Origin: JAFGJU01 sp964570935
GTDB taxonomy: Bacteria > Eisenbacteria > RBG-16-71-46 > JAFGJU01
Direction of reading: 5' to 3'
DNA length: 23,700 nt
Assembly: GCA_964570935.1 (NCBI GenBank)
Contig: CAZMZP010000087.1
Span: 1 to 23,700 of the forward strand
The notes beneath the pieces were generated by a model that worked only from the letters and a program-made list of their open reading frames with translations, ran no database searches and had not been told where the DNA came from. Below are positions 7,865 through 15,373 of the stretch, one piece after another. Positions within the stretch are counted from its first letter, which is position 1, and every line of letters begins with the position of its first letter. The position numbers and the translations under genes are program-made.

Positions 7865-7912
7865 GGGAAAAGGCGGTGCTGAGAGGCCCGGGAAGCCCCG
7901 GCGGGGCCGGCG

Positions 7913-9274
7913 CTACCTGTTCATCGCGAGGCTGGACTGCAGAGTGTCGGGGAAGAACTTCGTCTCGAACTCGAAGAGGTCCATGGTCTGAGAGGAGGCC
8001 ATGGAGTTCATGGCCTGCACCAGAAGGCCCTTGTGCCTGTCGAACGCCGCCATCTCGGCCTTCGGCACCGATGCCAGCGGCGGCGGCGCAAGGCGAAGCG
8101 GATTGACGTACCTGCCGCCCTGCTTGAGGCGGAAGTCCAGATGCGGGCCCGTCGAGAGACCGCTCGAACCCACGTAGGCGATCACGTGGCCCTGCGCGAC
8201 TCTCGCGCCCCTCCGCACTCCCTTACCGAACCCCGACAGATGCCCGTATGTGGACGTGAACGTTGAGTTGTGCCTTATGCTCACGAACCTGCCAAACCCG
8301 CCCTTCCAGCCGGCGTACTCCACCACCCCGTCGCCTACCGCCACCACCGGCGTGCCGTACCTCGCGGCGTAGTCTATGCCGTGGTGCGGCCTGTAGCGCT
8401 TCAGAATCGGGTGGTAGCGGGCATTGCTGAAGTACGAGCTTATGCGCCTGTAGTTGAGCGGAGACCTGAGGAACGCCCTGCGGAGCGATTTCCCTTCCGA
8501 GTCGAAATACCCGCTCTTTCCGTCCGAGACGCGGTACACGAACGCGTCCTTCGAGATTTCCTTGCCGTTGTAGCTGGCGGCGAGGACGCGCGTGTATCCC
8601 CTGGGATGTCCTCCTCTCATGTACTGCTCGACGATGAAAGAGAACTTGTCGCCCTTTCTCGGGTCCGTGAAGAAGTCCACGTCCCAAGCGAAGATGTCGC
8701 TCAGCATGACCGCCAACTCCGCGTCACCGCCCGAGGCGCACACGGCGTCGTAAAGCGACACGTCCAGGGTGCCCTCGACCTTGCGCACCACTTTAGTCAG
8801 CGGGATGTTCTCCTGAAAAACAGTGAGGCCGTCCTCGACCGGCTCCACCACGAAGATCTCGCCGGGCGCCTTGCAGTACCTGAGCATCCGGAGAGAATCC
8901 TGGCCGTCAGTGATAAGCTCGTAGGATTCGCCGGGCAAAAGCTTCCGCAAGTCCAGGACGTTCCCCAGCTCACCCAGAAGCGAGGCGATCTGCTGGACCG
9001 AGATGTCAGTCTTGAGGAGAGACGCGTGCAGGGAAACGCCGGGCTTAAGAGTGTCACAGTAGGAGTGGAGTCCCTGCGTGGCGGTGTCCACGGTCGAGGC
9101 CGACTCCAGAGAACGCAGTTCGGCTGCTTTTCTCTGATTGAGCTGCCACAGCATGGCGAACGCCAGGGCCACGACGAGGACCGGCGCAATCGCGTGCTTC
9201 AGTCCGTTGAGGCAGCTCCGGACCAGGGAAGGATTCCTGTGTCGGGGGTGCTCGTGGTTTTTCGGATGCTCCAT
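7913..9274 (-). CDS. Membrane-anchored M23-family metallopeptidase (LytM domain)
   Basis: A 453-residue protein with one transmembrane segment near residues 28-47, a large periplasmic region, and a C-terminal M23 domain. M23 enzymes cut cross-link peptides of peptidoglycan, or act as inactive activators of amidases. The zinc motif HHGID (297-301) gives His297 and Asp301, GTPV and GDGVV follow, and YGHLS is at 343-347. The usual HxH motif reads HLD (378-380, in STGPHLDFRL), so the second His is Asp; whether Asp380 ligates zinc is unknown. Residues about 85-250 resemble the LysM/OapA-like N-terminal region of MepM-type proteins (NVLDLRKLLPGESYEL). The ATG at 9274 follows GAGGTG. It has its own promoter and is followed by the next operon's promoter, so it appears monocistronic. 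Confidence 0.9.
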   Translation of the reverse strand: MEHPKNHEHPRHRNPSLVRSCLNGLKHAIAPVLVVALAFAMLWQLNQRKAAELRSLESASTVDTATQGLHSYCDTLKPGVSLHASLLKTDISVQQIASLLGELGNVLDLRKLLPGESYELITDGQDSLRMLRYCKAPGEIFVVEPVEDGLTVFQENIPLTKVVRKVEGTLDVSLYDAVCASGGDAELAVMLSDIFAWDVDFFTDPRKGDKFSFIVEQYMRGGHPRGYTRVLAASYNGKEISKDAFVYRVSDGKSGYFDSEGKSLRRAFLRSPLNYRRISSYFSNARYHPILKRYRPHHGIDYAARYGTPVVAVGDGVVEYAGWKGGFGRFVSIRHNSTFTSTYGHLSGFGKGVRRGARVAQGHVIAYVGSSGLSTGPHLDFRLKQGGRYVNPLRLAPPPLASVPKAEMAAFDRHKGLLVQAMNSMASSQTMDLFEFETKFFPDTLQSSLAMNR

Positions 9275-9307
9275 CTCACCTCTGTTATCTCAACCCCTGA
9301 TGGTCCC

Positions 9308-9336
9308 ATGCTATTGACGCACAGAAAAGTTGTCAA
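9308..9336 (-). promoter_or_regulatory. Promoter of the M23 peptidase gene
   Basis: On the minus strand, TTGACA (9331-9336, perfect) is followed by 17 bases and TAGCAT (9308-9313, four of six). Transcription would begin near 9301, about 27 bases before the ATG. The -35 lies two bases beyond the T-run of the upstream terminator. Confidence 0.65.
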
Positions 9337-9338
9337 CC

Positions 9339-9367
9339 AAAAAGCGCCCGTCCGGCAGGCCGCGGGC
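9339..9367 (-). terminator. Intrinsic terminator ending the eight-gene operon
   Basis: Reading the minus strand, GCCCG pairs with CGGGC and the inner CGG pairs with CCG around a CCTG loop, with a two-base GA bulge (9346-9367). Then GC and five T residues follow (9339-9343). It lies about 80 bases after the stop of the CCA transferase gene and just before the M23 promoter. Confidence 0.7.
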
Positions 9368-9379
9368 CCGAGACTCACC

Positions 9380-9439
9380 CCGGCACGCCGCGCAGTCACG
9401 CCGGATGTAACCTCCGTCGCCGGCGCAGTCACGCCGGCG
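9380..9439. repeat. Two GC-rich palindromic units sharing a 14-bp direct repeat
   Basis: The identical 14-mer CGCAGTCACGCCGG occurs at 9391-9404 and 9424-9437, 33 bases apart. The copy next to the CCA transferase stop forms a perfect 8-bp stem (CGCCGGCG at 9418-9425 and 9432-9439) around CAGTCA. The other forms a 5-bp stem (9380-9384 with 9400-9404). Neither is followed by a T-run, so these may be RNA-stabilising or REP-like units rather than terminators. Confidence 0.5.
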
Positions 9440-9446
9440 CCCGGCC

Positions 9447-10841
9447 CTACCGCCTCAACTCTCTGAGCCTCGCCAGCAGCCCTTCCCTGTTGTTGAGCGC
9501 GGGGTCGTCCAGCACGAGCTCGAGTAGTTCCCTCAGCGCGGCGCCGACCTCCTTCCCGGGCCCCAGTCCGAGCTCCCTCATGACGTCGTTTCCGTCCACC
9601 GCGAGGTCCGCTTCGCAGAGGGCGCTGTCCTCCTCGAGTATCCTGTCTATTCTGGCTCGCATCTCATCCAGGTACTGAGGGAAGCCCTGCCTGAGGCCGT
9701 TGCCTATGTAGTCGGCGATGCGAAGGTCGAAAACGTCCGCCACCGCGTCGATTCCCACTCGCCTGACGAACCTGCGCAGCGCGCCGTCCGTCCAGTCGCT
9801 GTGGTAGTCGAACATGTGGTTGTCCACGAGCCTCGCCACGTACTCCCGCTCGGCGCCGCTGAATCTCAGCCTGTCCATGATGCTCGCCGTCATCTCGGCG
9901 CCAACGTGCTGGTGATTGTAGAACGTGACGCGGCCGTCGCGATCCTCTTTCATCGTCGGCTTGCCTACGTCGTGTAGCAGCGCGGCCAGCCTGACTAGGG
10001 GTTTGTCCCCAGGGACAGCGTCGCACGTGCAGAGACTGTGCCAGTAGACGTCGTAAGCGTGGAACTCGTTCTGGGCCACACCCCGGGAGCCGTCCAGCTC
10101 GGGCAGGAACATTGCAAGAAGCCCGCTCTGATGCATCAGGTCGATCCCCCTGGACGGCTTCTCACATCTCAGGATCTTCATCAGCTCGTCCCGCACTCTC
10201 TCAATGGAGACCAGCGACACTCTGTCCAGGACTTCTGGAATCGAATGGAAAGTTGACTCTTCGATGTCGAAATCCAGCTGGCACGCGAAACGGATGGCCC
10301 TGAGCGGTCTCAGGCCGTCCTCCCGGAACCTCTCCACCGGGTCGCCCACGGTTCGGATGGTCCTCGCGGCCAGGTCTCCGAAGGCCCCTTCGGCCGCCTT
10401 CACTTCGTCCCGAACGGGACGATAGGCAATCGCGTTGACGGTGAAGTCACGCCTGACCAGGTCCTCCTCCACGCTGCCGGAGAAGAAGACCTCCTTGGGA
10501 TGCCTCGCGTCTATGTACTCGCTGTCACGTCTGAAAGTTGTGACTTCGACCGGGCGCTCGTCCACGATGACCGTGACTGTTCCGTGCGCGATGCCGGTCG
10601 GAATCGTGCGCGGGAAGATATCCTGAACGGCCGGGGGCGTGGCGTCCGTGGCCACGTCCCATTCCCTAACCTGCCGGCCCAGCAGGATGTCGCGCGTGCC
10701 GCCGCCCACGGCGTAGGCCTTGAAGCCGCGCGCTTCCAGCTCGGAAAGTACGTGTCTGAGGGCCTCCGGCGCCAGTTCGGCGAAGCGACTCTTGAGGAGC
10801 ACCTTGAGTTTCTCTTCACGCACCTTTTCTCTGTCTCGCAT
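9447..10841 (-). CDS. CCA tRNA nucleotidyltransferase / poly(A) polymerase family with HD domain
   Basis: A 464-residue class II nucleotidyltransferase that adds or repairs the 3' CCA of tRNA, or adds poly(A). The head domain holds VGGGTRDILLGR (45-56) and the carboxylate motif EWD (60-62); the family norm is DxD, so the first Asp is Glu here. RRDFTVNAIAY (130-140) and the EDGLRPLRAIRFA nucleotide-selection region (174-186) follow. An HD-type phosphohydrolase domain is present (LLHDVGKP at 288-295, NHQHVGAEM at 309-317), as in bacterial CCA enzymes with 2',3'-phosphatase activity. Whether it adds CCA, only A, or only CC cannot be decided from sequence alone. The ATG at 10839-10841 has only a weak ribosome site. 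It is last in the operon and followed by hairpins and a terminator. Confidence 0.9.
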   Translation of the reverse strand: MRDREKVREEKLKVLLKSRFAELAPEALRHVLSELEARGFKAYAVGGGTRDILLGRQVREWDVATDATPPAVQDIFPRTIPTGIAHGTVTVIVDERPVEVTTFRRDSEYIDARHPKEVFFSGSVEEDLVRRDFTVNAIAYRPVRDEVKAAEGAFGDLAARTIRTVGDPVERFREDGLRPLRAIRFACQLDFDIEESTFHSIPEVLDRVSLVSIERVRDELMKILRCEKPSRGIDLMHQSGLLAMFLPELDGSRGVAQNEFHAYDVYWHSLCTCDAVPGDKPLVRLAALLHDVGKPTMKEDRDGRVTFYNHQHVGAEMTASIMDRLRFSGAEREYVARLVDNHMFDYHSDWTDGALRRFVRRVGIDAVADVFDLRIADYIGNGLRQGFPQYLDEMRARIDRILEEDSALCEADLAVDGNDVMRELGLGPGKEVGAALRELLELVLDDPALNNREGLLARLRELRR

Positions 10842-10895
10842 TTCTATTCTCTTGAACGCGCGGTGAATACGGCCGGGGTGATTCGTGCGGCCAGT

Positions 10896-12137
10896 CTAGC
10901 GCAGGGCAAGCGCAAAAGCAACGATCGCGACGAACACTGCGGGGAAGATCATCAGGCGGTAGACGCCTCCCAGCCTGGCTTTGAAGTACTGGTAGGTGAG
11001 GATGAGGCACAGATGGACTGGAGAGAGCAGCACTCCCAGAAACCCTCCCGCGTAGGCCAGGGTGGCGGCCGACAACGGCGAGTCCGCTCCCGCTATGAGC
11101 GGCATCACGACGGGAAAGGCGACACCGACGAACGCCTGCGTGATGCCCGTGAGAAGTCCCACTATCATCGGGATGAAGAAGAGAACGAGGGCGTTCGGTA
11201 TGTGGAGCGCGGCCAGGATCGAAGGAAACACGTCCACCACCCCGCCGGCCTTCATTATCTCCTTGAACCCCATGACACCCAGCACCACCGAGAGCGACGC
11301 TGGAGAAAAGGACTGCCACGCGAGGCGGCCGAAGGCCCGGGGTCCGGTCCTGGTAAGTATCACAATCAGTAGGACGGCCGTGACCAGCACAGCCAGCAGG
11401 TTGGCCTTGAACCCCAGGACGAGGATAAGCACGAACGCGAAAGGCCACATCCCCGACAGGAGGAGCGGCAGTGCGCGCGCCCGCGCCGCCTTGCTCACGG
11501 GCGCCGCGGGCTTCCCCTTCTTGATCGTCACGTACACGACGATGGCGCCGGCGACTATGGACGCGGCCGACAGGGGCGCCTGGGCGCGGACCAGTCGCAC
11601 TATGGGGACGGACAGTATTGCCGAAGCCAGCACGAGGCCCGGATACACCGGCAGCACGTACTCCCACACGTGCCTGAACCAGTAGTTGACGAACGTCCTC
11701 TGTTCGGGACTTATCTCCGATTCCCTGTCCACGCTCTGCACCAGAGGCGCCGACCACATCGCTCCTCCCGGCATCGGGAGCAGCCCGCCGAACGCCGGCA
11801 TGAGCGAGAGGCTGACTCGCCTGTCTGTCACGAGCCGCTGGAGGGCTCTGGCGAACGTCTCCAGGTAGCCGAAGTGCGACGACAGTTCCGCCAGAAGCAT
11901 GATGCTCGCTATCACGAACACCAGCTCCACTGTCGGCCGGGCTATGCAGGCCTTGCCCAGCGTGAGCAACACTCCCACGATGCCGAGCCCGGAGAAAAGG
12001 CCCACGACCGCGGCTCCGGAGAACAGGGAGAGACCGAGGTCTAGTTTGAAGCGCACGAGAACGACTATGAGCGTGACTGCGAGCAGAAGCCCGGCAACGG
12101 CTCCTGCGGGCGAGCATGCGGCCGCCGCGGCGGTCAT
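10896..12137 (-). CDS. DUF401-family integral membrane protein (putative anion permease)
   Basis: A 413-residue polytopic membrane protein with about ten hydrophobic segments, in the DUF401 family, which is distantly related to citrate/arsenite-type ion transporters. The family signature is seen around residues 90-125: GYLETFARAL, then LMPAFGGLLPMPGGAMWSAP. Another is the re-entrant-type GLLTGITQAFVG near 330-345. The substrate is unknown. The ATG at 12135-12137 overlaps the stop of the AI-2E-family gene as ATGA, with GGAAAGGGG upstream, so translation is coupled. The CCA transferase gene starts 54 bases after its stop. Confidence 0.88.
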   Translation of the reverse strand: MTAAAAACSPAGAVAGLLLAVTLIVVLVRFKLDLGLSLFSGAAVVGLFSGLGIVGVLLTLGKACIARPTVELVFVIASIMLLAELSSHFGYLETFARALQRLVTDRRVSLSLMPAFGGLLPMPGGAMWSAPLVQSVDRESEISPEQRTFVNYWFRHVWEYVLPVYPGLVLASAILSVPIVRLVRAQAPLSAASIVAGAIVVYVTIKKGKPAAPVSKAARARALPLLLSGMWPFAFVLILVLGFKANLLAVLVTAVLLIVILTRTGPRAFGRLAWQSFSPASLSVVLGVMGFKEIMKAGGVVDVFPSILAALHIPNALVLFFIPMIVGLLTGITQAFVGVAFPVVMPLIAGADSPLSAATLAYAGGFLGVLLSPVHLCLILTYQYFKARLGGVYRLMIFPAVFVAIVAFALALR

Positions 12138-13222
12138 TCAGTCGTCCCCTTTCCCGGCGACCCGGAGGCCGGCCGCCCCACCACCAGATGCATGAGCAGC
12201 ACCTTACCGACTGCGACGCCGGGAAGCGCCAGTATCACGCCTGTAACTCCGGCCAGCTCGGCTCCCACCAGCACGGCCACCATCACGGTGAGGGGGTGGA
12301 GTTTCATCCGCGCGGCCATCACCCGGGGAGTCACGACGTAAGACAAGAACTGGTTGAGCGCCACGTACACCAGAAGCCCCTTCACGGCCATCCAGGGCGC
12401 TTCGAAGAGTCCCACCAGTCCGACGAGCAGCGCGGCGATTACGAACCCGGCGAACGGGATTATTTCGCAAATCCCCACCACGACACCGAGGATGAGCGGA
12501 TAGTTGAGGCCGATCAGGGTGAAGCCGACCGTCGAGGTGACGGCCATGAAGGCGCACACCACCGCCAGGCCGCGCACGTACGAGGACAGCGCCGCGTCCA
12601 CGTCCTGGAAGACCGCCTCCGCCTTGTCGCGTGCGTAGTAGGGCATCATGCCCATCAACCCCTTCTTCAAGTTCTTTCCGTCCTTGAGCACATAGAAGGT
12701 GGCCACCGGGACCACGATGAACCCCACTATTCTGACGACCATGTTCACGGCGGCGAAGAACCCCAGGCCGATGTACTTGCCCGACTGCAGAGAGATCCTG
12801 CCGGCCTCCGCCTGGAGCGAGCTCAGCCATGCCGTAACGGGCAGGCTCTCGCCGTACTGTGCCTGCATCTGCGCGGCCCACTGCTGCGCCCTGGAGATGT
12901 AAGACGGCAGGTCCTGCAGCACCCTGTTTATCTGTGCGATGGCCGCGGGAACGGCACGGTACAAAGCCAAGACAAACAGGATGACCAGGCCGGCCACGAG
13001 TACGCCTGACGCGACTGACCTTCCGACGCGCACTTTACTAAAAGGCACTCTCACGCGCTCGACCACGTCAACGACCGGATGGAGCGCGTACGCCAGAAAC
13101 ACCGCGTACACCACCTGCACGACTATCTGCCGCGCCATGTAGAACGCCCAGAGCACCGCCAGGATTGCGAGCGCTCCGATGAACGCCCTGAGCCACAGCC
13201 TGACCCTCTCTTCTCCGTTCAC
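12134..13222 (-). CDS. AI-2E family transporter (PerM/UPF0118)
   Basis: A 362-residue inner-membrane permease of the AI-2E/PerM family. Members export varied small solutes or exchange ions; the quorum-signal role of the namesake applies only to some. There are paired N-terminal hydrophobic segments (about 12-30 and 34-50), then one near 70-90, a soluble helical region (about 95-155), and C-terminal segments. The family motif near residues 291-315 reads VVTPRV...KLHPLTVM, followed by AGVTGVILALPG. Length is normal. The start is GTG at 13220-13222 with GAGGTG five bases upstream. It follows resB by 43 bases and overlaps the DUF401 gene by four. The substrate cannot be inferred. Confidence 0.9.
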   Translation of the reverse strand: MNGEERVRLWLRAFIGALAILAVLWAFYMARQIVVQVVYAVFLAYALHPVVDVVERVRVPFSKVRVGRSVASGVLVAGLVILFVLALYRAVPAAIAQINRVLQDLPSYISRAQQWAAQMQAQYGESLPVTAWLSSLQAEAGRISLQSGKYIGLGFFAAVNMVVRIVGFIVVPVATFYVLKDGKNLKKGLMGMMPYYARDKAEAVFQDVDAALSSYVRGLAVVCAFMAVTSTVGFTLIGLNYPLILGVVVGICEIIPFAGFVIAALLVGLVGLFEAPWMAVKGLLVYVALNQFLSYVVTPRVMAARMKLHPLTVMVAVLVGAELAGVTGVILALPGVAVGKVLLMHLVVGRPASGSPGKGTTE

Positions 13223-13265
13223 TCTGTCACCTCGTGTCTGCGTGTGTTCGGTTGCGCTGCCGCCC

Positions 13266-14462
13266 TCACTTGGCCAGGAGACCGGCGATTCTTCTGGCCA
13301 CCCTGGGAGGAGATGAAATGACGCCCGTGGACCTCATTCTGATGCGCAGTTTGGACGTGCCGCCGCGCGGTCCCGATATCTCCACTCTGATTGCGTACGA
13401 GAACATGTATAACCTCATTGCGGCGAACAACACAAGCAAGAAGGCGCCCAGCCGCAGCAGCGTCCGGCCCGGATCCGACCTTACGCGGATGAGGCTTGAG
13501 TCTCCGCTGAAGTACCCGGCGGACACCGAGACTCCCAGAGCTTCACTGGGTTTGCCCGCTGAGACGTCCACGACCTGCGACCTGCCCCCGCGCGTTACCC
13601 GGAGTCGGGTGCGCCAGTCGCGCAGCAAACGCGTGCCTCCTGCCTCTTCCCGCACTATTTCCGTCCGCTGGACCGAACGAACAGGCAGTACTGTTTTCGC
13701 CTCGGGCACGACCAGGCCCTCCGGCGCCGGCGAGTATTCCCTTGTGAACGCCAGCAGCTCCAGGGTCAGGCTGTCCGAGGCGGCCGGCCCCCCTTTGCCC
13801 GGGAAGAGTCCCTTCCGAAACGTGCTCCACCTCGTCTCGGTGCGAAGCGGCGGAAGGCCGAGGACCAGCCCCTTCTCCAGGTGCAGCGAGCCTCCCCACG
13901 AGAAAAGATAGCTCCAGACCAACCCCAACAGCAGCAGCCCCACGCTGGAATGGAGCAGCACTGAGCTCAACCACGGCGACGCTCCGCGGACGGCGACTAT
14001 CTCGGTGCGCCGTTCGTCGTGCATGATCCTTCTCTTCTTAAACCCGATGGAACTGAGCAGCACGGGGAAAATGAGGACGATGTCCTCGCTGGTCTTCGGC
14101 ACGGTGAATTCTGTCTCGTAGAGCTTTGTCCCGCTCGAGCCTCTGTACCGCCCCTCCCTCACTCGCGCGAGCGTGCACATCACCAGGGCGGCAAACACGA
14201 GCACGAAGAGCACCATGAACCACCAGGACCTGAGGACCGACAGAAGGCCCATGGAATCGTAGACGTGGAACAGCCGTTCGCCGAACCTGGCCACGTAGAA
14301 TTCCCTCTCCATGCCCTGCGGGAAGACGGCCGCGATCAGGCTGGCCACGGCGACCAGGGACATGAGCAGCACCGCCCACTTGAGCGAGGACAGGCCGACG
14401 TAGACCGGGTTTCGTCCCAGCCCCGTTTCCACGACCCGAATATCGTCAAATATCTTTCTCAT
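13266..14462 (-). CDS. resB: ResB-like cytochrome c biogenesis protein
   Basis: A 398-residue membrane protein matching the ResB/CcsB half of System II cytochrome c maturation. With CcsA it moves haem across the membrane and attaches it to apocytochromes. Four hydrophobic segments are visible: about 28-47, 78-98, 164-188 and 335-355. A large extracytoplasmic domain lies between the third and fourth, as in the family. The third segment starts VLLHSSVGLLLLG, with His171 at the place of a conserved haem-binding His. Family marks include LKWAVLLMSLVAVASLIAAVFPQG near the N-terminus. The protein is at the short end of the family. The ATG at 14460-14462 is one base after the ccsA stop, indicating tight co-expression. 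Confidence 0.85.
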   Translation of the reverse strand: MRKIFDDIRVVETGLGRNPVYVGLSSLKWAVLLMSLVAVASLIAAVFPQGMEREFYVARFGERLFHVYDSMGLLSVLRSWWFMVLFVLVFAALVMCTLARVREGRYRGSSGTKLYETEFTVPKTSEDIVLIFPVLLSSIGFKKRRIMHDERRTEIVAVRGASPWLSSVLLHSSVGLLLLGLVWSYLFSWGGSLHLEKGLVLGLPPLRTETRWSTFRKGLFPGKGGPAASDSLTLELLAFTREYSPAPEGLVVPEAKTVLPVRSVQRTEIVREEAGGTRLLRDWRTRLRVTRGGRSQVVDVSAGKPSEALGVSVSAGYFSGDSSLIRVRSDPGRTLLRLGAFLLVLFAAMRLYMFSYAIRVEISGPRGGTSKLRIRMRSTGVISSPPRVARRIAGLLAK

Positions 14463-14463
14463 G

Positions 14464-15327
14464 CTACAGGAAGAGCCCCAGCCCCAGTCCTCTCAAGAGA
14501 CTCTGTGGGAGGTCGAACGACAGAACGCACGCGACCACGCCGCAGAAGGCGGCCGCCTGGGCAAAAAACATCCTCGTGCGGAACACCGATTCCGACGCCG
14601 AGAGGTGCAGATAGACTGTGTACACGACAAGGGCGAAGAGCTGCGCGGACAGCGCCCTCTGCCAGAACCACGCGCGGCCGACCGCCTCCAGGGAACCGAG
14701 CACGAACACCACCAACCCCGACAGCAGCAGCGGGTAGGCCAGCCGCACCAGTCCCAGCGCCAGCTGCGACATGGCCTCCTCGTCCAGCGACTCCGCCGGG
14801 CGCTCCTTCCGCCGTCTCACCCGGAGCGCGAACGGCAGCGCCCTCAGCTCGGCGGCGAAGGCCAGAAGCCCCGCCCCGCAACCCAGAGGTGTGGCGAACC
14901 CGTACCACCACGCCATGAAGTTGTGGAGCGCCGCGACATCGTGAATCGCATGGGCCCTGCAGTTGAAAGCCAGCCAGAGCGTGACTGAGAAAGCGCAGGC
15001 GGCCCCCCATCCGGCCACAAATCTGGAGCCCAGCCACCTGGCCGCGACCAGGCAGAGCGCGGCGCAGCCCAGCGCGAACCAGGAGAGCAGCTCTGTCTTT
15101 CCGAAGAACGGCGGCCGGCCCAACCATCGGGCCAGAGAGAGCGTGTACACCGCATGAGACAGGAGGCCTAGCGCGAGGAGGACGCGGAACCAGCGCAGCT
15201 CAGCGAGCCCGCGCCGCCCCGGGAACACGACGAGAGTGACCACCGATAGGGCGTAGGCCGCCGCAGACACGACGAGAAGGATTCTATGCAAGGCCGCACA
15301 GCCCGCCTCTGCCACCACCGGTTCCAT
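14464..15327 (-). CDS. ccsA: CcsA/ResC-like cytochrome c assembly protein, divergent WWD region
   Basis: A 287-residue polytopic protein of the haem-handling CcsA/CcmC family, partner of ResB. There are about eight hydrophobic segments. Expected haem-axial histidines can be matched: His58 (LLSHAVYTLSL), His135 (ALHNFMAWWYGF) and His241 (VYLHLSA). GRPPFFGKTELLSWFALG (70-87) matches the family's loop before the third helix. The Trp-rich WWD segment, usually WGxxWxWDPKE, here reads VGRAWFWQRALS (216-227): only part of the Trp cluster remains, and the Asp, Pro, Lys and Glu are lost. The start is ATG at 15325-15327 with GGAGGAGG five bases upstream; an in-frame GTG at 15354 is less likely. The order ccsA then resB is the reverse of the common resB-resC arrangement. 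No c-type cytochrome or thioredoxin-like ResA is in view. Confidence 0.82.
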   Translation of the reverse strand: MEPVVAEAGCAALHRILLVVSAAAYALSVVTLVVFPGRRGLAELRWFRVLLALGLLSHAVYTLSLARWLGRPPFFGKTELLSWFALGCAALCLVAARWLGSRFVAGWGAACAFSVTLWLAFNCRAHAIHDVAALHNFMAWWYGFATPLGCGAGLLAFAAELRALPFALRVRRRKERPAESLDEEAMSQLALGLVRLAYPLLLSGLVVFVLGSLEAVGRAWFWQRALSAQLFALVVYTVYLHLSASESVFRTRMFFAQAAAFCGVVACVLSFDLPQSLLRGLGLGLFL

Positions 15328-15373
15328 GACTGCCTCCTCCGCCCGACAGGGCACGCGCTGTTCTCACGCCGCC

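Noticed and set aside
7895..7907. Possible terminator after the M23 peptidase
   Set aside because: The 5-bp GC stem with a 3-base loop has no T-run on the minus strand, so it is not supported as a terminator.
8270..9466. Plus-strand 398-codon frame across the M23 gene and its promoter
   Set aside because: It is antisense to a clear peptidase and crosses the promoter and terminator region.
10816..12117. Minus-strand 433-codon frame overlapping the DUF401 gene
   Set aside because: It is an Arg/Ser/Gly-rich out-of-frame shadow. The DUF401 frame has membrane segments and family signatures.
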